64,000 nt of DNA from Oceaniovalibus guishaninsula JLT2003. Its GTDB lineage: Bacteria; Pseudomonadota; Alphaproteobacteria; Rhodobacterales; Rhodobacteraceae. Below the pieces are notes generated by a model, which had not been told where the DNA came from, ran no database searches, and worked only from the letters and a program-made list of their open reading frames with translations. The position numbers were made by a program, and so were the translations under genes. The stretch is from positions 62,001 to 126,000 of the forward strand of contig NZ_AMGO01000068.1 of assembly GCF_000299575.1 (NCBI RefSeq), written 5' to 3'. Of the stretch, positions 37,382 to 45,753 are shown piece after piece; the first letter of the stretch is position 1, and every line of letters begins with the position of its first letter.

Positions 37382-37407
37382 CGCAGGCCAGCGGAAAGGA
37401 CAGAACC

Positions 37408-38145
37408 ATGAAGGACCACACCGCCATCGTCACCGGGGGCGCCGCCGGCATCGGCCACGCCATCACAACAGAACTCGCCCGACGGGGCACCCGCGTCCTC
37501 GCCGTTGACATCGACGCCGAGGCCGGCAAGGCGCTCGCCGCCATGGACCCGGACCGGATCGCCTTCATGGAGGGCGACATCTCGAAGGAGGAGGTGGCGC
37601 GCGCAGCCGTGGCGCGCGCCGTCTCGACCTTCGGCAAACTCACCGGGCTCGTCAACAACGCCCACGCCTCGCGGCAGAAGCCGCTGCTGGAGCTGGCGCC
37701 CGATGACTGGGCCCTGTCCTTCGACACCGGGTTTCGGGGCACGCTGAACTTCATGAAGGCCGCGCATCCCGAATTGCTCAAGACCGAAGGCGCCATCGTC
37801 AATTTCGGATCGGGCGCAGCGTTGAACGGGCAGCCGAACCAGGCCGCCTACGCCGCGGCCAAGGAGGCGATCCGCGGTCTGAGCCGGGTGGCCGCCAACG
37901 AATGGGCGACGGACGGCATCCGCATCAACGTCGTCTGCCCGCTCGCCCTGACCGAAGGGGTGGCCAAGTGGAAGGAGGCCCATCCCGACCAGTACGACGA
38001 AATCGCGGCCAAGGTCCCCCTCGGCCGGCTGGGCGATCCGCAAAAGGACATTGCGCCGGTCGTCGCCTTCCTGCTGAGCGACGACAGTCGCTACATGACA
38101 GGACAGACACTGATGGCGGATGGCGGCGGCACGATGCTGCGGTAA
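37408..38145 (+). CDS. SDR family oxidoreductase
   Basis: 245 aa short-chain dehydrogenase: TGGAAGIG cofactor loop, NNAHAS (in place of the common NNAG), the catalytic Ser in NFGSGAAL, YAAAKEA (Tyr-x-x-x-Lys), and the C-terminal GQTLMADGGGTM. It starts 26 bases after the amidohydrolase with GGAAAGGA as ribosome site, so the two are likely co-transcribed. Substrate unknown. Confidence 0.9.
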   Translation: MKDHTAIVTGGAAGIGHAITTELARRGTRVLAVDIDAEAGKALAAMDPDRIAFMEGDISKEEVARAAVARAVSTFGKLTGLVNNAHASRQKPLLELAPDDWALSFDTGFRGTLNFMKAAHPELLKTEGAIVNFGSGAALNGQPNQAAYAAAKEAIRGLSRVAANEWATDGIRINVVCPLALTEGVAKWKEAHPDQYDEIAAKVPLGRLGDPQKDIAPVVAFLLSDDSRYMTGQTLMADGGGTMLR

Positions 38146-38619
38146 GCCGCGACATCACGAAACGGAGCTATGGAACGGCTGTACCTGCGCGCCTAGCAAG
38201 ACGAAGCTTGTCTTCTTCGACACAGGCCAGCCAGCGCGATATTTCGGCGAAGACCTCGCCAACTTGGCATGTTGAACAAACCTTGGCGAGATATGCTTTT
38301 TCAGATCCATGCACGCGTTACGACAGGCGGCCGTGCTGAGTACGATGCCTTTCTCGAGGTAATACCTGATTGCAGAAGCATTCTACCATCGGATATTAGC
38401 AGAATGTTACATAATACGACTTAACGGACAGTGAGTTATGCTGATCTTGAGGCGGCTTACGTCCTTCTTTGAATGCCCCAAGAGGTTCGCCCGACCTTGA
38501 TCCGTTGACTCCGCCTCGGAGGCGTCCGATCGGTGCGTCGACCAATGTCTCTGCGGGCTCATATGTTTCCGCACGATAGCCCGGTTGGGGCTGCGACACC
38601 TGCTTTGACAAGAAAGCCT
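38146..38619. other. Gene-poor stretch of lower GC
   Basis: No well-supported gene. A possible 48-codon frame on the minus strand (38314 to 38168, GTG start) reads ...YLAKVCSTCQVGE..AEISRWL and could be a small Cys-x-x-Cys protein, but its codon use is not the local GC-ending pattern. The rest is AT-richer than its surroundings and may be decayed sequence. Confidence 0.4.
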
Positions 38620-39234
38620 ATGCTGCCTGACATCCTGTCCCCGCTGATCGATTGCGCTTTCACATCCTGGTCGCCGGGCATCGGAGATCCGAATCTGGCG
38701 GGATGGGCAATCGTCGGCGCCTATCTTGGCGCCGCCTTCCTTTCCCTTCGGCTTGCAATCGGCCGGGATGGCCATACCGCCGAGCGGATATTCTGGGCGG
38801 TTGCGGGGGTCGGCCTTCTGTTTCTGGCGGTGAACAAGCAGCTCGACCTTCAAAGTTTCCTGACGGCCGTCGGGCGCTGCGCGGCCAAGCAACAAGGCTG
38901 GTACGACATGCGACGGGCCGTGCAGGCCGGATTTATCGGCGTTCTGATCGCCACGACCCTCGTCGGAGGAGGCGCCGTTCTTTGGGCCCTGCGCCATACG
39001 GCGCGCCGGACCGGCATCGCCCTGCTCGGCCTTGTCTGGATCACTGCGTTCGTCCTCGTCCGCGCCGTCGGCTTTCACCATTTCGACCGGCTGATCGGCC
39101 TCCGGCTGGCGGGCTTCCGCCTGAACTGGGCCTTCGAACTGAGCGGGATCGCCATCTTTGCCCTCGGCTGCCTGCTTGCGCTATTCGTTGCACAACGAAA
39201 GCGACCCGATCATCGCCAGGTACCTAAAGAATGA
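38620..39234 (+). CDS. Hypothetical membrane protein, five spans
   Basis: 204 aa. Five hydrophobic segments are visible, beginning AGWAIVGAYLGAAFLSL, IFWAVAGVGLLFLAV, GVLIATTLVGGGAVLWAL, GIALLGLVWITAFVLV and LSGIAIFALGCLLALFV. A conserved-looking VNKQLDLQS...GWYDMRR stands between segments 2 and 3 and VGFHHFD after segment 4. I do not recognise a function. ATG 38620 is used as it begins just before the first hydrophobic part; an in-frame ATG at 38533 would add a polar leader. Confidence 0.62.
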   Translation: MLPDILSPLIDCAFTSWSPGIGDPNLAGWAIVGAYLGAAFLSLRLAIGRDGHTAERIFWAVAGVGLLFLAVNKQLDLQSFLTAVGRCAAKQQGWYDMRRAVQAGFIGVLIATTLVGGGAVLWALRHTARRTGIALLGLVWITAFVLVRAVGFHHFDRLIGLRLAGFRLNWAFELSGIAIFALGCLLALFVAQRKRPDHRQVPKE

Positions 39235-39322
39235 TCTCTGCCGGGGTCGGCAGACGGTCGCGACCATCGGCGAATGCCAATTTGTAGCAGGTTTCTATTG
39301 CCGTCGAACCGATTCGCCCTCA

Positions 39323-39342
39323 CCGTTAACGAATATTAACGG
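39323..39342. promoter_or_regulatory. Palindromic TTAA box upstream of the OmpA-like gene
   Basis: CCGTTAACGAATATTAACGG: seven-base arms CCGTTAA and TTAACGG around six bases. It resembles the box at 18383 but has a spacing of six rather than the seven usual for CtrA. It ends 37 bases before the OmpA-like start, where a promoter element would be expected. Confidence 0.35.
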
Positions 39343-39379
39343 GGATCGCGCTGTGCGGCGCCTGAATTGAGGATGAAAC

Positions 39380-39799
39380 ATGCGCGAACTATCGCTTGTC
39401 CGTGCGGTGGGTGTGGTCGGATTGCTGACCTTGGCGACCACAAGCGGGATGGCGCAGGACGCCGAGGCGCCCGACAGTCTGAAAATCTACTTCCAGACCG
39501 GCAGCGATCGGGTATCGTCGGATGGCGTCGCTGTCCTCGACAGTGCGGCGCGGCTTTACCGAGAAGGCACGCCAATCGTGATGATCGTCGCCGGTGTGGC
39601 CGACACCGTAGGCAGTCCCGTCAACAATCTGGCCCTGTCCATTCGGCGGGCGCGAGCTGTGGCAGACGGATTGGCGGCGCGGGGCATCCCGGCTGAACGC
39701 CTTCAGGTTCTAGGGCGGGGCAACAGTGAACTTGAGGTGCCGACCGATGACGGCGTGCCCGAGCGGGAGAACCGCGTGGTCGAGATCACCTGGCGCTGA
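39380..39799 (+). CDS. OmpA-like peptidoglycan-binding domain protein
   Basis: 139 aa: a signal peptide (about 25 residues, ending ...SGMAQ) followed directly by an OmpA_C-like domain. IYFQTGSDRVSSDG, the long LALSIRRARAVADGLAARGIPAERL helix region and VPERENRVVEITW are typical. There is no barrel domain, so it is a small periplasmic peptidoglycan-associated protein. The next gene, for a Sel1-repeat protein, begins within a few bases, suggesting a joint envelope role. Confidence 0.84.
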   Translation: MRELSLVRAVGVVGLLTLATTSGMAQDAEAPDSLKIYFQTGSDRVSSDGVAVLDSAARLYREGTPIVMIVAGVADTVGSPVNNLALSIRRARAVADGLAARGIPAERLQVLGRGNSELEVPTDDGVPERENRVVEITWR

Positions 39800-39803
39800 G
39801 AGT

Positions 39804-40889
39804 TTGCACATTCTTGTCCCCGCCGCCATCTTCGCGGCGCTGGTTTGGGCCACCGCGACGGGCGCGCAGCCGGCGACGGGCAATGCGGCCTTTGCCGAGG
39901 CCGACTACGATACCGCTTTTGCGCTCTGGCAGACCGAGGCGCTGAAAGGATCGTCCGAGGCGGCCTTCGGGCTTGGACTGCTGCACGATCTGGGGCTCGG
40001 CAGGCGCCGCGATCCTGTCCAGGCGCTGCAATGGTATCGGCTGGCGGCGGTCAGGGGATTGGCGGATGCCCAGTTCAATGTCGCCGTGATGCTGGACTCG
40101 GGCGGCGTCGGGCCTCCGGATCCCCAACTGGCGGCGTTATGGTACGCGCGGGCAGCGGCGTCGGGGCATGTGCGGGCACAATACAATCTGGGCTTGCTAT
40201 ACGAGCAGGGCAGCGGGGTCCCTCGGAATGCTGATCTGGCCCGCCACTGGTTCGACCGCGCCGCCTCTGCCATCCCTCAGGCCGCCGCGAAGCTTACGGC
40301 TTTGACGAATGCCGTGAAGGGACGCGGCGTCCTGGATGCGCCGCTGATGCCGACGGGTGTTTTGATCAGAAAGGACGATACGGTTTTCGCCGAACTGGTC
40401 TGGACAGCTCGCCCCGGCCCCGACGCTACCTCTTATCTGGTCGAATTGGCAGACGGTGGCGATATAATTGCCAGCAAAACGACTGCCGGTTCGGCGGCAA
40501 TCCTGCCGGTTGCGGTGCGGCAGGGTAATCTGCGCTGGCGAGTGACGGCTCTTGGGGCGGACGGCAACGAGGCGCCCGCGCCATGGCAACCGCTGATCGA
40601 AGCGGCGCCCGTTCGAATCGTCGTTGGGACGCAGGATAAAGACGCGGACATGCTGGCGGCCGACCTTGCGGCGGCGCTGGATAGGGCGGGCATCGCGGCC
40701 GTCACCGAAAAAACGGATCGTGATGCGGACCGAAGCAGCATCGTCCACGGACCGGACGACGATGCGGCGGGATTGGCCCAGGCGATCGCCGCCTATTTGC
40801 CGCCTGGGGTGTCGTCGACGACCGGGGCCGTCGTGGCAGATTGGATCGTCACCGTCCGTCTGGTCGGCGGTCCAATCCCGACCCGCTGA
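39804..40889 (+). CDS. Sel1-repeat (TPR-like) exported protein with LytR_C-like C-terminal region
   Basis: 361 aa from the TTG at 39804, which gives a plausible signal peptide (HILVPAAIFAALVWATATGAQ); upstream in-frame GTG 39726 would bury it. Three Sel1 repeats cover residues about 47-155 (AFGLGLLHDLGLGRRRDPVQA, AQFNVAVMLDSGGVGPPDP, AQYNLGLLYEQGSGVPRN). The last 90 residues (RIVVGTQDKDADMLAADLAAAL ... WIVTVRLVG) resemble the C-terminal region of the oppositely encoded protein at 40849-41805. It overlaps that gene tail to tail by 41 bases. Confidence 0.75.
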   Translation: MHILVPAAIFAALVWATATGAQPATGNAAFAEADYDTAFALWQTEALKGSSEAAFGLGLLHDLGLGRRRDPVQALQWYRLAAVRGLADAQFNVAVMLDSGGVGPPDPQLAALWYARAAASGHVRAQYNLGLLYEQGSGVPRNADLARHWFDRAASAIPQAAAKLTALTNAVKGRGVLDAPLMPTGVLIRKDDTVFAELVWTARPGPDATSYLVELADGGDIIASKTTAGSAAILPVAVRQGNLRWRVTALGADGNEAPAPWQPLIEAAPVRIVVGTQDKDADMLAADLAAALDRAGIAAVTEKTDRDADRSSIVHGPDDDAAGLAQAIAAYLPPGVSSTTGAVVADWIVTVRLVGGPIPTR

Positions 40890-41805
40890 ATGCCGGGGCC
40901 GTCAGCAGGATATCGACCGTCCCCGGAGGCGGCAGCGGGCGAAAAGACGCGAAGTCCTGCGCCTGCCCGCCGAGCGTACGCGCCAGACTTTCGGATGCCG
41001 CCCGGTCGCGCGGGTGATAGAAGCGCACGCTGGTCCGCGTCGGTGCCAGCCGTCCTTCGATGACGTGTTCCAGCCTGGCCCCGATCGCCGCCACCGCCGC
41101 GACAGCCTCAATATCCGTGCCGTTTGCCGGAACGTGCAGCGTCACACTCAGCTTCCCGGCGGTCGACGGCGGTTCCGATTGAACCGATGGATCGGCCGCG
41201 GCTGCGGGCTGCGACGGCCGCGCGGCAGTCGCGGTCATGGTGACGTCGAAGACAGGCGGCAGGGAAGGCGCCCGGTCGAACGCCAGCGACCGACGCAATC
41301 GCGCGACCTGCGTAGCGGTGGCTATGGCCGCCGGGGGACGGGAGTCGATGCCGGGTATGTCGCCGCCTGGACCGGAGGCCGCCAGCGGGGGAACGCGGTT
41401 CGGGTGCGAGGCTCGCGGACGAGTCGGAAGAACCGGCAAGGGTGCCAGTTTGCCCGGTTGAGGCAATTGCACCGTGTTCGGGAACGCGACGGGGTTTTTC
41501 GGCCATGATTGTGGCGCGCCCCAGATTGCCATTCCGAACAGGATCAGTCCGGTTGCCAATGCTGCACCCGCCGCAAGGCCGCCCGCGCTAGGCTGCGTGC
41601 CGTGGCGGGCGCCCTGTTGACGGACGACCGGTGCGGCGGCCAATCTATCGGCGCGTGCGGCCATCGCCTTTTCGCGTTGGCGACGGGCCTCGGCCAGTCG
41701 CCGTTCCCATTCCGGCGACGAAAGAAGGGCGTGCATTACATCGTTCGGGGCCTGACCCCGATCTGCGATCTTCCGGCTTACCAACGACTCGCTTCGGACT
41801 GCCAT
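40849..41805 (-). CDS. Hypothetical single-span membrane protein with LytR_C-like C-terminal domain
   Basis: 318 aa. A charged N-terminal part of about 75 residues is followed by one membrane segment (GLAAGAALATGLILFGMAIWGA, residues 76-97), a long Pro-rich linker, then a compact C-terminal domain beginning KLSVTLHVPANGTD and containing TSVRFYHPRDRAASESLA, typical of a LytR_C/SPOR-like fold. It is probably anchored in the inner membrane with its C-terminus in the periplasm. Start chosen at ATG 41805; the frame is open further upstream. Confidence 0.62.
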   Translation of the reverse strand: MAVRSESLVSRKIADRGQAPNDVMHALLSSPEWERRLAEARRQREKAMAARADRLAAAPVVRQQGARHGTQPSAGGLAAGAALATGLILFGMAIWGAPQSWPKNPVAFPNTVQLPQPGKLAPLPVLPTRPRASHPNRVPPLAASGPGGDIPGIDSRPPAAIATATQVARLRRSLAFDRAPSLPPVFDVTMTATAARPSQPAAAADPSVQSEPPSTAGKLSVTLHVPANGTDIEAVAAVAAIGARLEHVIEGRLAPTRTSVRFYHPRDRAASESLARTLGGQAQDFASFRPLPPPGTVDILLTAPAFSGSGLDRRPDGR

Positions 41806-41841
41806 GGCCGCAGCATACCATCCTTTCGACGCTAATCTCGC

Positions 41842-42219
41842 ATGATCACAGAAGTTTGGAACAGGTCGAGCATCATCTTCCCAACGCGCGATTTGGTGGG
41901 GGTCAGGATAGAGACGCCGCAAGTCCGACTGTTGTTGCCTCCGAATGATCGGACAGAGTCAGATTGGAATTTGATCGGCGTTGCGCGCCGCAATGGCATC
42001 GCGCCGAACTTGCTGTATCATTGGCGGCGTCTGATGTTGGGGGAAGCACTGGACCTGGAGTCTGAGACTTATGAACTAGCTGGAGCCGTCGCACCGGGGT
42101 GGGACATCCGGCGTCTTGAACAGGAGTGGCGCAACTGGATGATGGAACCTTCACGCGATCCCGACCGCGCATTTGCCGGTTTCTGCCGCAAGTGGTTCGA
42201 GAAGCGGGGACGCCCGTAG
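41842..42219 (+). pseudogene. Chimeric remnant: IS66-type transposase piece joined to a RepA-like C-terminus
   Basis: A 125-codon open frame with two unrelated halves. ESDWNLIGVARRNGIAPNLLYHWRRL is the helix-turn-helix of IS66-type small transposase proteins. From GWDIRRLEQEWRNWM to DPDRAFAGFCRKWFEKRGRP it resembles the C-terminal end of plasmid RepA initiators of Rhodobacteraceae. Neither is complete, so it is probably a relic formed when an insertion sequence landed in or beside a replicon gene. Both assignments are by recall of family sequence. Confidence 0.45.
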
Positions 42220-42650
42220 GTTCGGGAGCGGCCCCCTGCGGATTGGCACCGCGAAGGCGGTGACGAGCTCCGGCATGGTTGGCAGGACCTAAAGACAATC
42301 GCCGTGAGCATCAGATAACCCCAGGGCTTACAGGGGGGCTTTCGGGAATGCAGGTTCGGCTGTGATGAGTGTGACGATGCTCGCCGGGTCGGGCATGCGA
42401 GGGAACCCCGAGCGGATGTCGCAATCGGCGTATGCAGACGGCGGGCTTCAGCGATAAAACCTCAGGCCTTTTCGGCCGTACCGATCCGGCGGCCGTTCCG
42501 GATTGAGCAACACATGACCATCCTTGATGGTCGCGCCGTTTTTAGTTGTTTCGCTTGGGCGACCGACATGTACAAATTGACCTACGTCCGGTTCGCCACC
42601 AGGCAAGGTGCGCGTGTCTGTCATCACATCGATACGAATAGGATTATCCA
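42220..42650. other. Gene-free stretch before the NCS1 permease
   Basis: No convincing gene. A 67-codon minus-strand frame (42651 to 42448, TTG start) reads DNPIRIDVMTDTRTLPGG...YGRKGLRFYR; it has no recognisable family and begins on the permease start codon, so it is not called. GC is lower than in the neighbouring genes; promoter elements for the permease are expected here but none is clear. Confidence 0.4.
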
Positions 42651-44093
42651 ATGACCGCGCTTCAGGAAAGCCAAGTGACGCATGAAGGCACGCTCGATCC
42701 GTCTGGCAACGTCCTCAATCCAGTGCGCGCGGACGAGAAGACCTGGGGCTGGTTCGCGATCTTCAACGTCTGGGCGAACGACATCCAATCGCTCTTCGGC
42801 TACTCGCTTGTGGCCTCGCTTTTCATCTCCTACGGCGTAGGAGGCTGGACGGCCTTCGCCGCGCTGATCACCGCCGGACTCTTCACGATGTGGATGGTCA
42901 ATCTGTCAGGCGCTCCGGGCGAGCGATACGGGATCCCCTACCCTGTCCTGGCCCGTGCCAGCCTTGGCACCCAAGGGGCCAAGCTGCCCGCCATCCTGCG
43001 CGCCGTGGTCGCCGTATTCTGGTACGGTGTCCAGGTCTACTTCGCCTCGACGGCCGTGGCGCTTCTGATCCATTCGGTGACGGGTATGGAAGGGGGCACT
43101 CCGATCATGGGCCTGACCGGGGTCGACTGGGTTTCGTTCCTGATCGTCTGGGGACTTCACATCGTCATTTTCTGGCGGGGCATGAACTGGATCGAGACGT
43201 TCCTCAACGTCGCCGGACCGTTCGTCTATCTTGTGATGGTCGGCCTTGTCATCGTGCTCTGGCAACGCTCGGACGGTCAACTTCTGCAGGCTGCGGCCAC
43301 CATCTTCGCAAATCCCGAGGGCACTTTAGCGACCGAAATCGCCGGCTTCATTGCTATCGTCGGTACGATGGTCGCCTATTTCGCGGCGGTGATGATCAAC
43401 TTTTCGGACTTTTCACGCTTCGCGCGGGACAAGCGCGCGATGAAGACGGGCAACCTTGCCGGCCTGCCATTCAACATGATCCTGTTTTCGGCGCTGGCCC
43501 TTCTGACCACCGCAGGGGCCGCCGTCGTCTATGGTGAAGAGATGATCAACCCGGCCGAAATCGTCGAACGCACCGACAGCGTGCTTCTGGGCGTGATCGC
43601 GGCGATTACCTTCCTCGCCGCCACGGTCGGCATCAACCTCGTGGCCAACTTCATTCCGGCGGTCAACGGTATCGCCAACCTCGCCCCCGAGAAGATCAGC
43701 TTCCGCAAGGCGGGACTCATCACGTCGGCCTTCGCGCTGGTGATCGGCGGGTTCTGGAACAGCTTTATCAGCCAGGTCGGGATCGGCGGCTTCGTCAATA
43801 CCCTGGGCGCGGTTCTGGCCCCGGTCTTCGGAATCATGATCGTGGACTACTACGTTCACCGGCGGCAGGAGCTTCGGCTCGCCGATCTTTACGACACGGA
43901 CGGCGGGCTCTACCACTATGGCAACGGCTGGAACGGCGCGGCGGTCAAGGCGTTCGCGGTGGCCGCGATCTTCTCGGTGATGACGGTCTGGGTGCCGAAC
44001 CTGAGCTTCCTGTCCGGCTATGCCTGGATAATCGGCGCCATTCTCGGGGGCATCCTGTTTCACGCCTTCGCAAAGCGCCAAGCGACCGCCTGA
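42651..44093 (+). CDS. NCS1 family nucleobase/cation symporter (cytosine/allantoin/hydantoin permease type)
   Basis: 480 aa, 12 hydrophobic segments. KTWGWFAIFNVWANDIQSLFGY at the N-terminus and SGAPGERYGIPYPVLARASLG match NCS1 permeases; NFSDFSRFARDKRAMKTGN is the family's loop motif, and FGIMIVDYYVHRRQEL near the end is typical. It takes up a nucleobase, hydantoin or allantoin. The cytosine-deaminase-like gene about 5 kb upstream could use the imported compound, although the genes are not in one operon. Confidence 0.9.
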   Translation: MTALQESQVTHEGTLDPSGNVLNPVRADEKTWGWFAIFNVWANDIQSLFGYSLVASLFISYGVGGWTAFAALITAGLFTMWMVNLSGAPGERYGIPYPVLARASLGTQGAKLPAILRAVVAVFWYGVQVYFASTAVALLIHSVTGMEGGTPIMGLTGVDWVSFLIVWGLHIVIFWRGMNWIETFLNVAGPFVYLVMVGLVIVLWQRSDGQLLQAAATIFANPEGTLATEIAGFIAIVGTMVAYFAAVMINFSDFSRFARDKRAMKTGNLAGLPFNMILFSALALLTTAGAAVVYGEEMINPAEIVERTDSVLLGVIAAITFLAATVGINLVANFIPAVNGIANLAPEKISFRKAGLITSAFALVIGGFWNSFISQVGIGGFVNTLGAVLAPVFGIMIVDYYVHRRQELRLADLYDTDGGLYHYGNGWNGAAVKAFAVAAIFSVMTVWVPNLSFLSGYAWIIGAILGGILFHAFAKRQATA

Positions 44094-44195
44094 CCAATCC
44101 AACCTGCTTGAATACCATGGTCGGCAAACGGGCTGGGTCTTGTCTTGCGCGACACGATCTTCTATCTAGTCAGACAGGTGGTCAGGAGTTCGATC

Positions 44196-44447
44196 GTGTG
44201 GACACTTCAGGATGCAAAGGCCCGGTTCAGCGCGGTCGTCGAGGCGGCATTGGCGGGCGAGCCGCAGGAGGTGACGCGCCGGGGGAAGCCTGCTGTCGTG
44301 GTTGTCGGCGCGGATGACTGGGCGCGGATGACGGGCGCGGCGCGGGCAGCGGGCTTCGGCGCACATCTGGCGGCGATCCCCAAAGGCAGGGACAGTGTCG
44401 ATCCGTTCCAGCGTCCATCGCTGGAAGCGCGCGACGTCGATCTCTGA
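44196..44447 (+). CDS. Antitoxin of the Phd/YefM type
   Basis: 83 aa. WTLQDAKARFSAVVEAALAGEPQEVTRRGKPAVVVV and the following ADDWARM are the Phd/YefM N-terminal dimer fold. A C-terminal flexible part (RPSLEARDVDL) would wrap the toxin. GTG 44196 is chosen because CAGGAG lies 9 bases before it. The toxin gene begins two bases after the stop. Confidence 0.88.
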   Translation: MWTLQDAKARFSAVVEAALAGEPQEVTRRGKPAVVVVGADDWARMTGAARAAGFGAHLAAIPKGRDSVDPFQRPSLEARDVDL

Positions 44448-44448
44448 C

Positions 44449-44859
44449 ATGTACCTGATCGACACCGATGTCCTATCGCTCCTGCGCCGGCCTGATCGTG
44501 CGCCGGCGATAACCCGGTGGATGGCGGCGCAGTCGGATACGGCCCTCTTCCTCTCGGCCGTGACCTTGGGAGAAGTGACACGCGGAATCGAGTTGCAGCG
44601 GCCGCGCGATCCCGGTTTCGCAGCGGATCTCGACGCGTGGCTCGCGGTAATCTCGACGCGCTATGCCGACCGTGTACTGCCCTTCGGCGCGGCAGAGGCC
44701 GCGCTTTGGGGCCGCCTTTGCGCGTCGGTCGGTCATGTCTCCATCGATCTCATGATCGCCGCGACGGCACGGTCGCGCGGCCTCACGGTGGTCACGCGAA
44801 ACCTGCGCCACTACGCCGGCACGGACGTTCCGACCCTGGATCCAGGAAGCGGCGGGTAG
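44449..44859 (+). CDS. PIN-domain toxin, VapC/FitB type
   Basis: 136 aa ribonuclease-type toxin. Acidic PIN residues appear in MYLIDTDVLSLL (first Asp), SAVTLGEVTRGIE (Glu) and HVSIDLMIAATARSRGL (third Asp). The closing motif is VTRNLRHYAGTDVPTLDP, where RHY replaces the more common RDF, so the fourth acidic residue may be missing. It is co-transcribed with the Phd-type antitoxin and probably cleaves an RNA target when freed. Confidence 0.86.
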   Translation: MYLIDTDVLSLLRRPDRAPAITRWMAAQSDTALFLSAVTLGEVTRGIELQRPRDPGFAADLDAWLAVISTRYADRVLPFGAAEAALWGRLCASVGHVSIDLMIAATARSRGLTVVTRNLRHYAGTDVPTLDPGSGG

Positions 44860-45039
44860 GACTGGCTGCCAACGACTTCGGACAGACCGGATCTTGTTGG
44901 CGCTGAGACGTGTCCGACGATCCCGGCGATCTAGCGGCCCGCCTCGTTCTGTAGCCGACGGACATCCTGGCATTGCCGGTGGGGGAAGGCAGAAGGCCGG
45001 GCTCCGACCCGGTCCGGGCGACAACCCAAAAAAGCCGTT

Positions 45040-45753
45040 TTATTCCTGCAAGCCGCCATGTAGGCGATCTGCAAGGAGGCTAATGTCCTTTTCGATCCGT
45101 TCCGTAATGATGGACGAATAAGCGAGGCGAAAGAACGGGACCGGACCCTTTGGCAAGTCGTAGAACGGCGTTCCGGGTTCAATGAGCACCCCGCTTTTTC
45201 GCGCTGCATTCGCGAGCCGCAACGCATCGAGACCGTCGGGGCCGCGAACCCACAGGTTGGTTCCGCCAATGGTCGCTGCGCCGCTGACTTCGAGTCCGAC
45301 CCGTTCGATGGCGCGGGCAGCGATTGTGGGCCGTTCGGCGAAGGCGATCCGCATGTCGCGGACAAGCTGGTCGTAATGACCAAGCGCCAGAAAATATGCC
45401 GTGGTGCGCTGCATGTGACCAGGCGGATGGCGCAGGATCAGCAATCGCAGCCGTCGCGCTTCGGCGATGAACGGAGCCGGAGCAACGAGATGGCCGATGC
45501 GGAGACCGGGAAACAGTGCCTTGGAAAAGCTGCCGACATAGATGACCCGGCCGGTCTGATCGAGCGATTTCAGCGACGGGCTGGGAGCGTGCAGAAAGCT
45601 CATCTCGAAGTCGTAGTCGTCTTCGACGATAAGAAAGTCGCGCTCTTGTGCCGTGGCGAGCAGCTGCCGGCGCCGTTCCATCGGCATGGTGACGCCGGTC
45701 GGCACCTGATGACTCGGCGTCACAAAGACCGCGTCGTTTGGGGACAATGATGT
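45040..45753 (-). pseudogene. MocR/PdxR-type regulator, 5' part lost; only aminotransferase-like domain remains
   Basis: About 235 codons of the fold-type I PLP domain: AVFVTPSHQVPTGVTMPMERR, EDDYDFEM, and the PLP-lysine motif YVGSFSKALFPGLRIGHL. A complete GntR/MocR protein is about 470 aa with a winged helix first; that part is absent. The frame meets the start of an IS3 OrfA remnant near 45752, so insertion or deletion at that point removed the DNA-binding domain. The exact boundary within a few bases is uncertain. Confidence 0.75.

Noticed and set aside
38168-38314. Minus-strand 48-codon frame with a Cys-x-x-Cys
   Set aside because: Possible small protein, but GTG start, no ribosome site and non-local codon use; kept only as a note on the gene-poor stretch.
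42448-42651. Minus-strand 67-codon frame ahead of the NCS1 gene
   Set aside because: It needs a TTG start that shares bases with the permease start and matches no family known to me.
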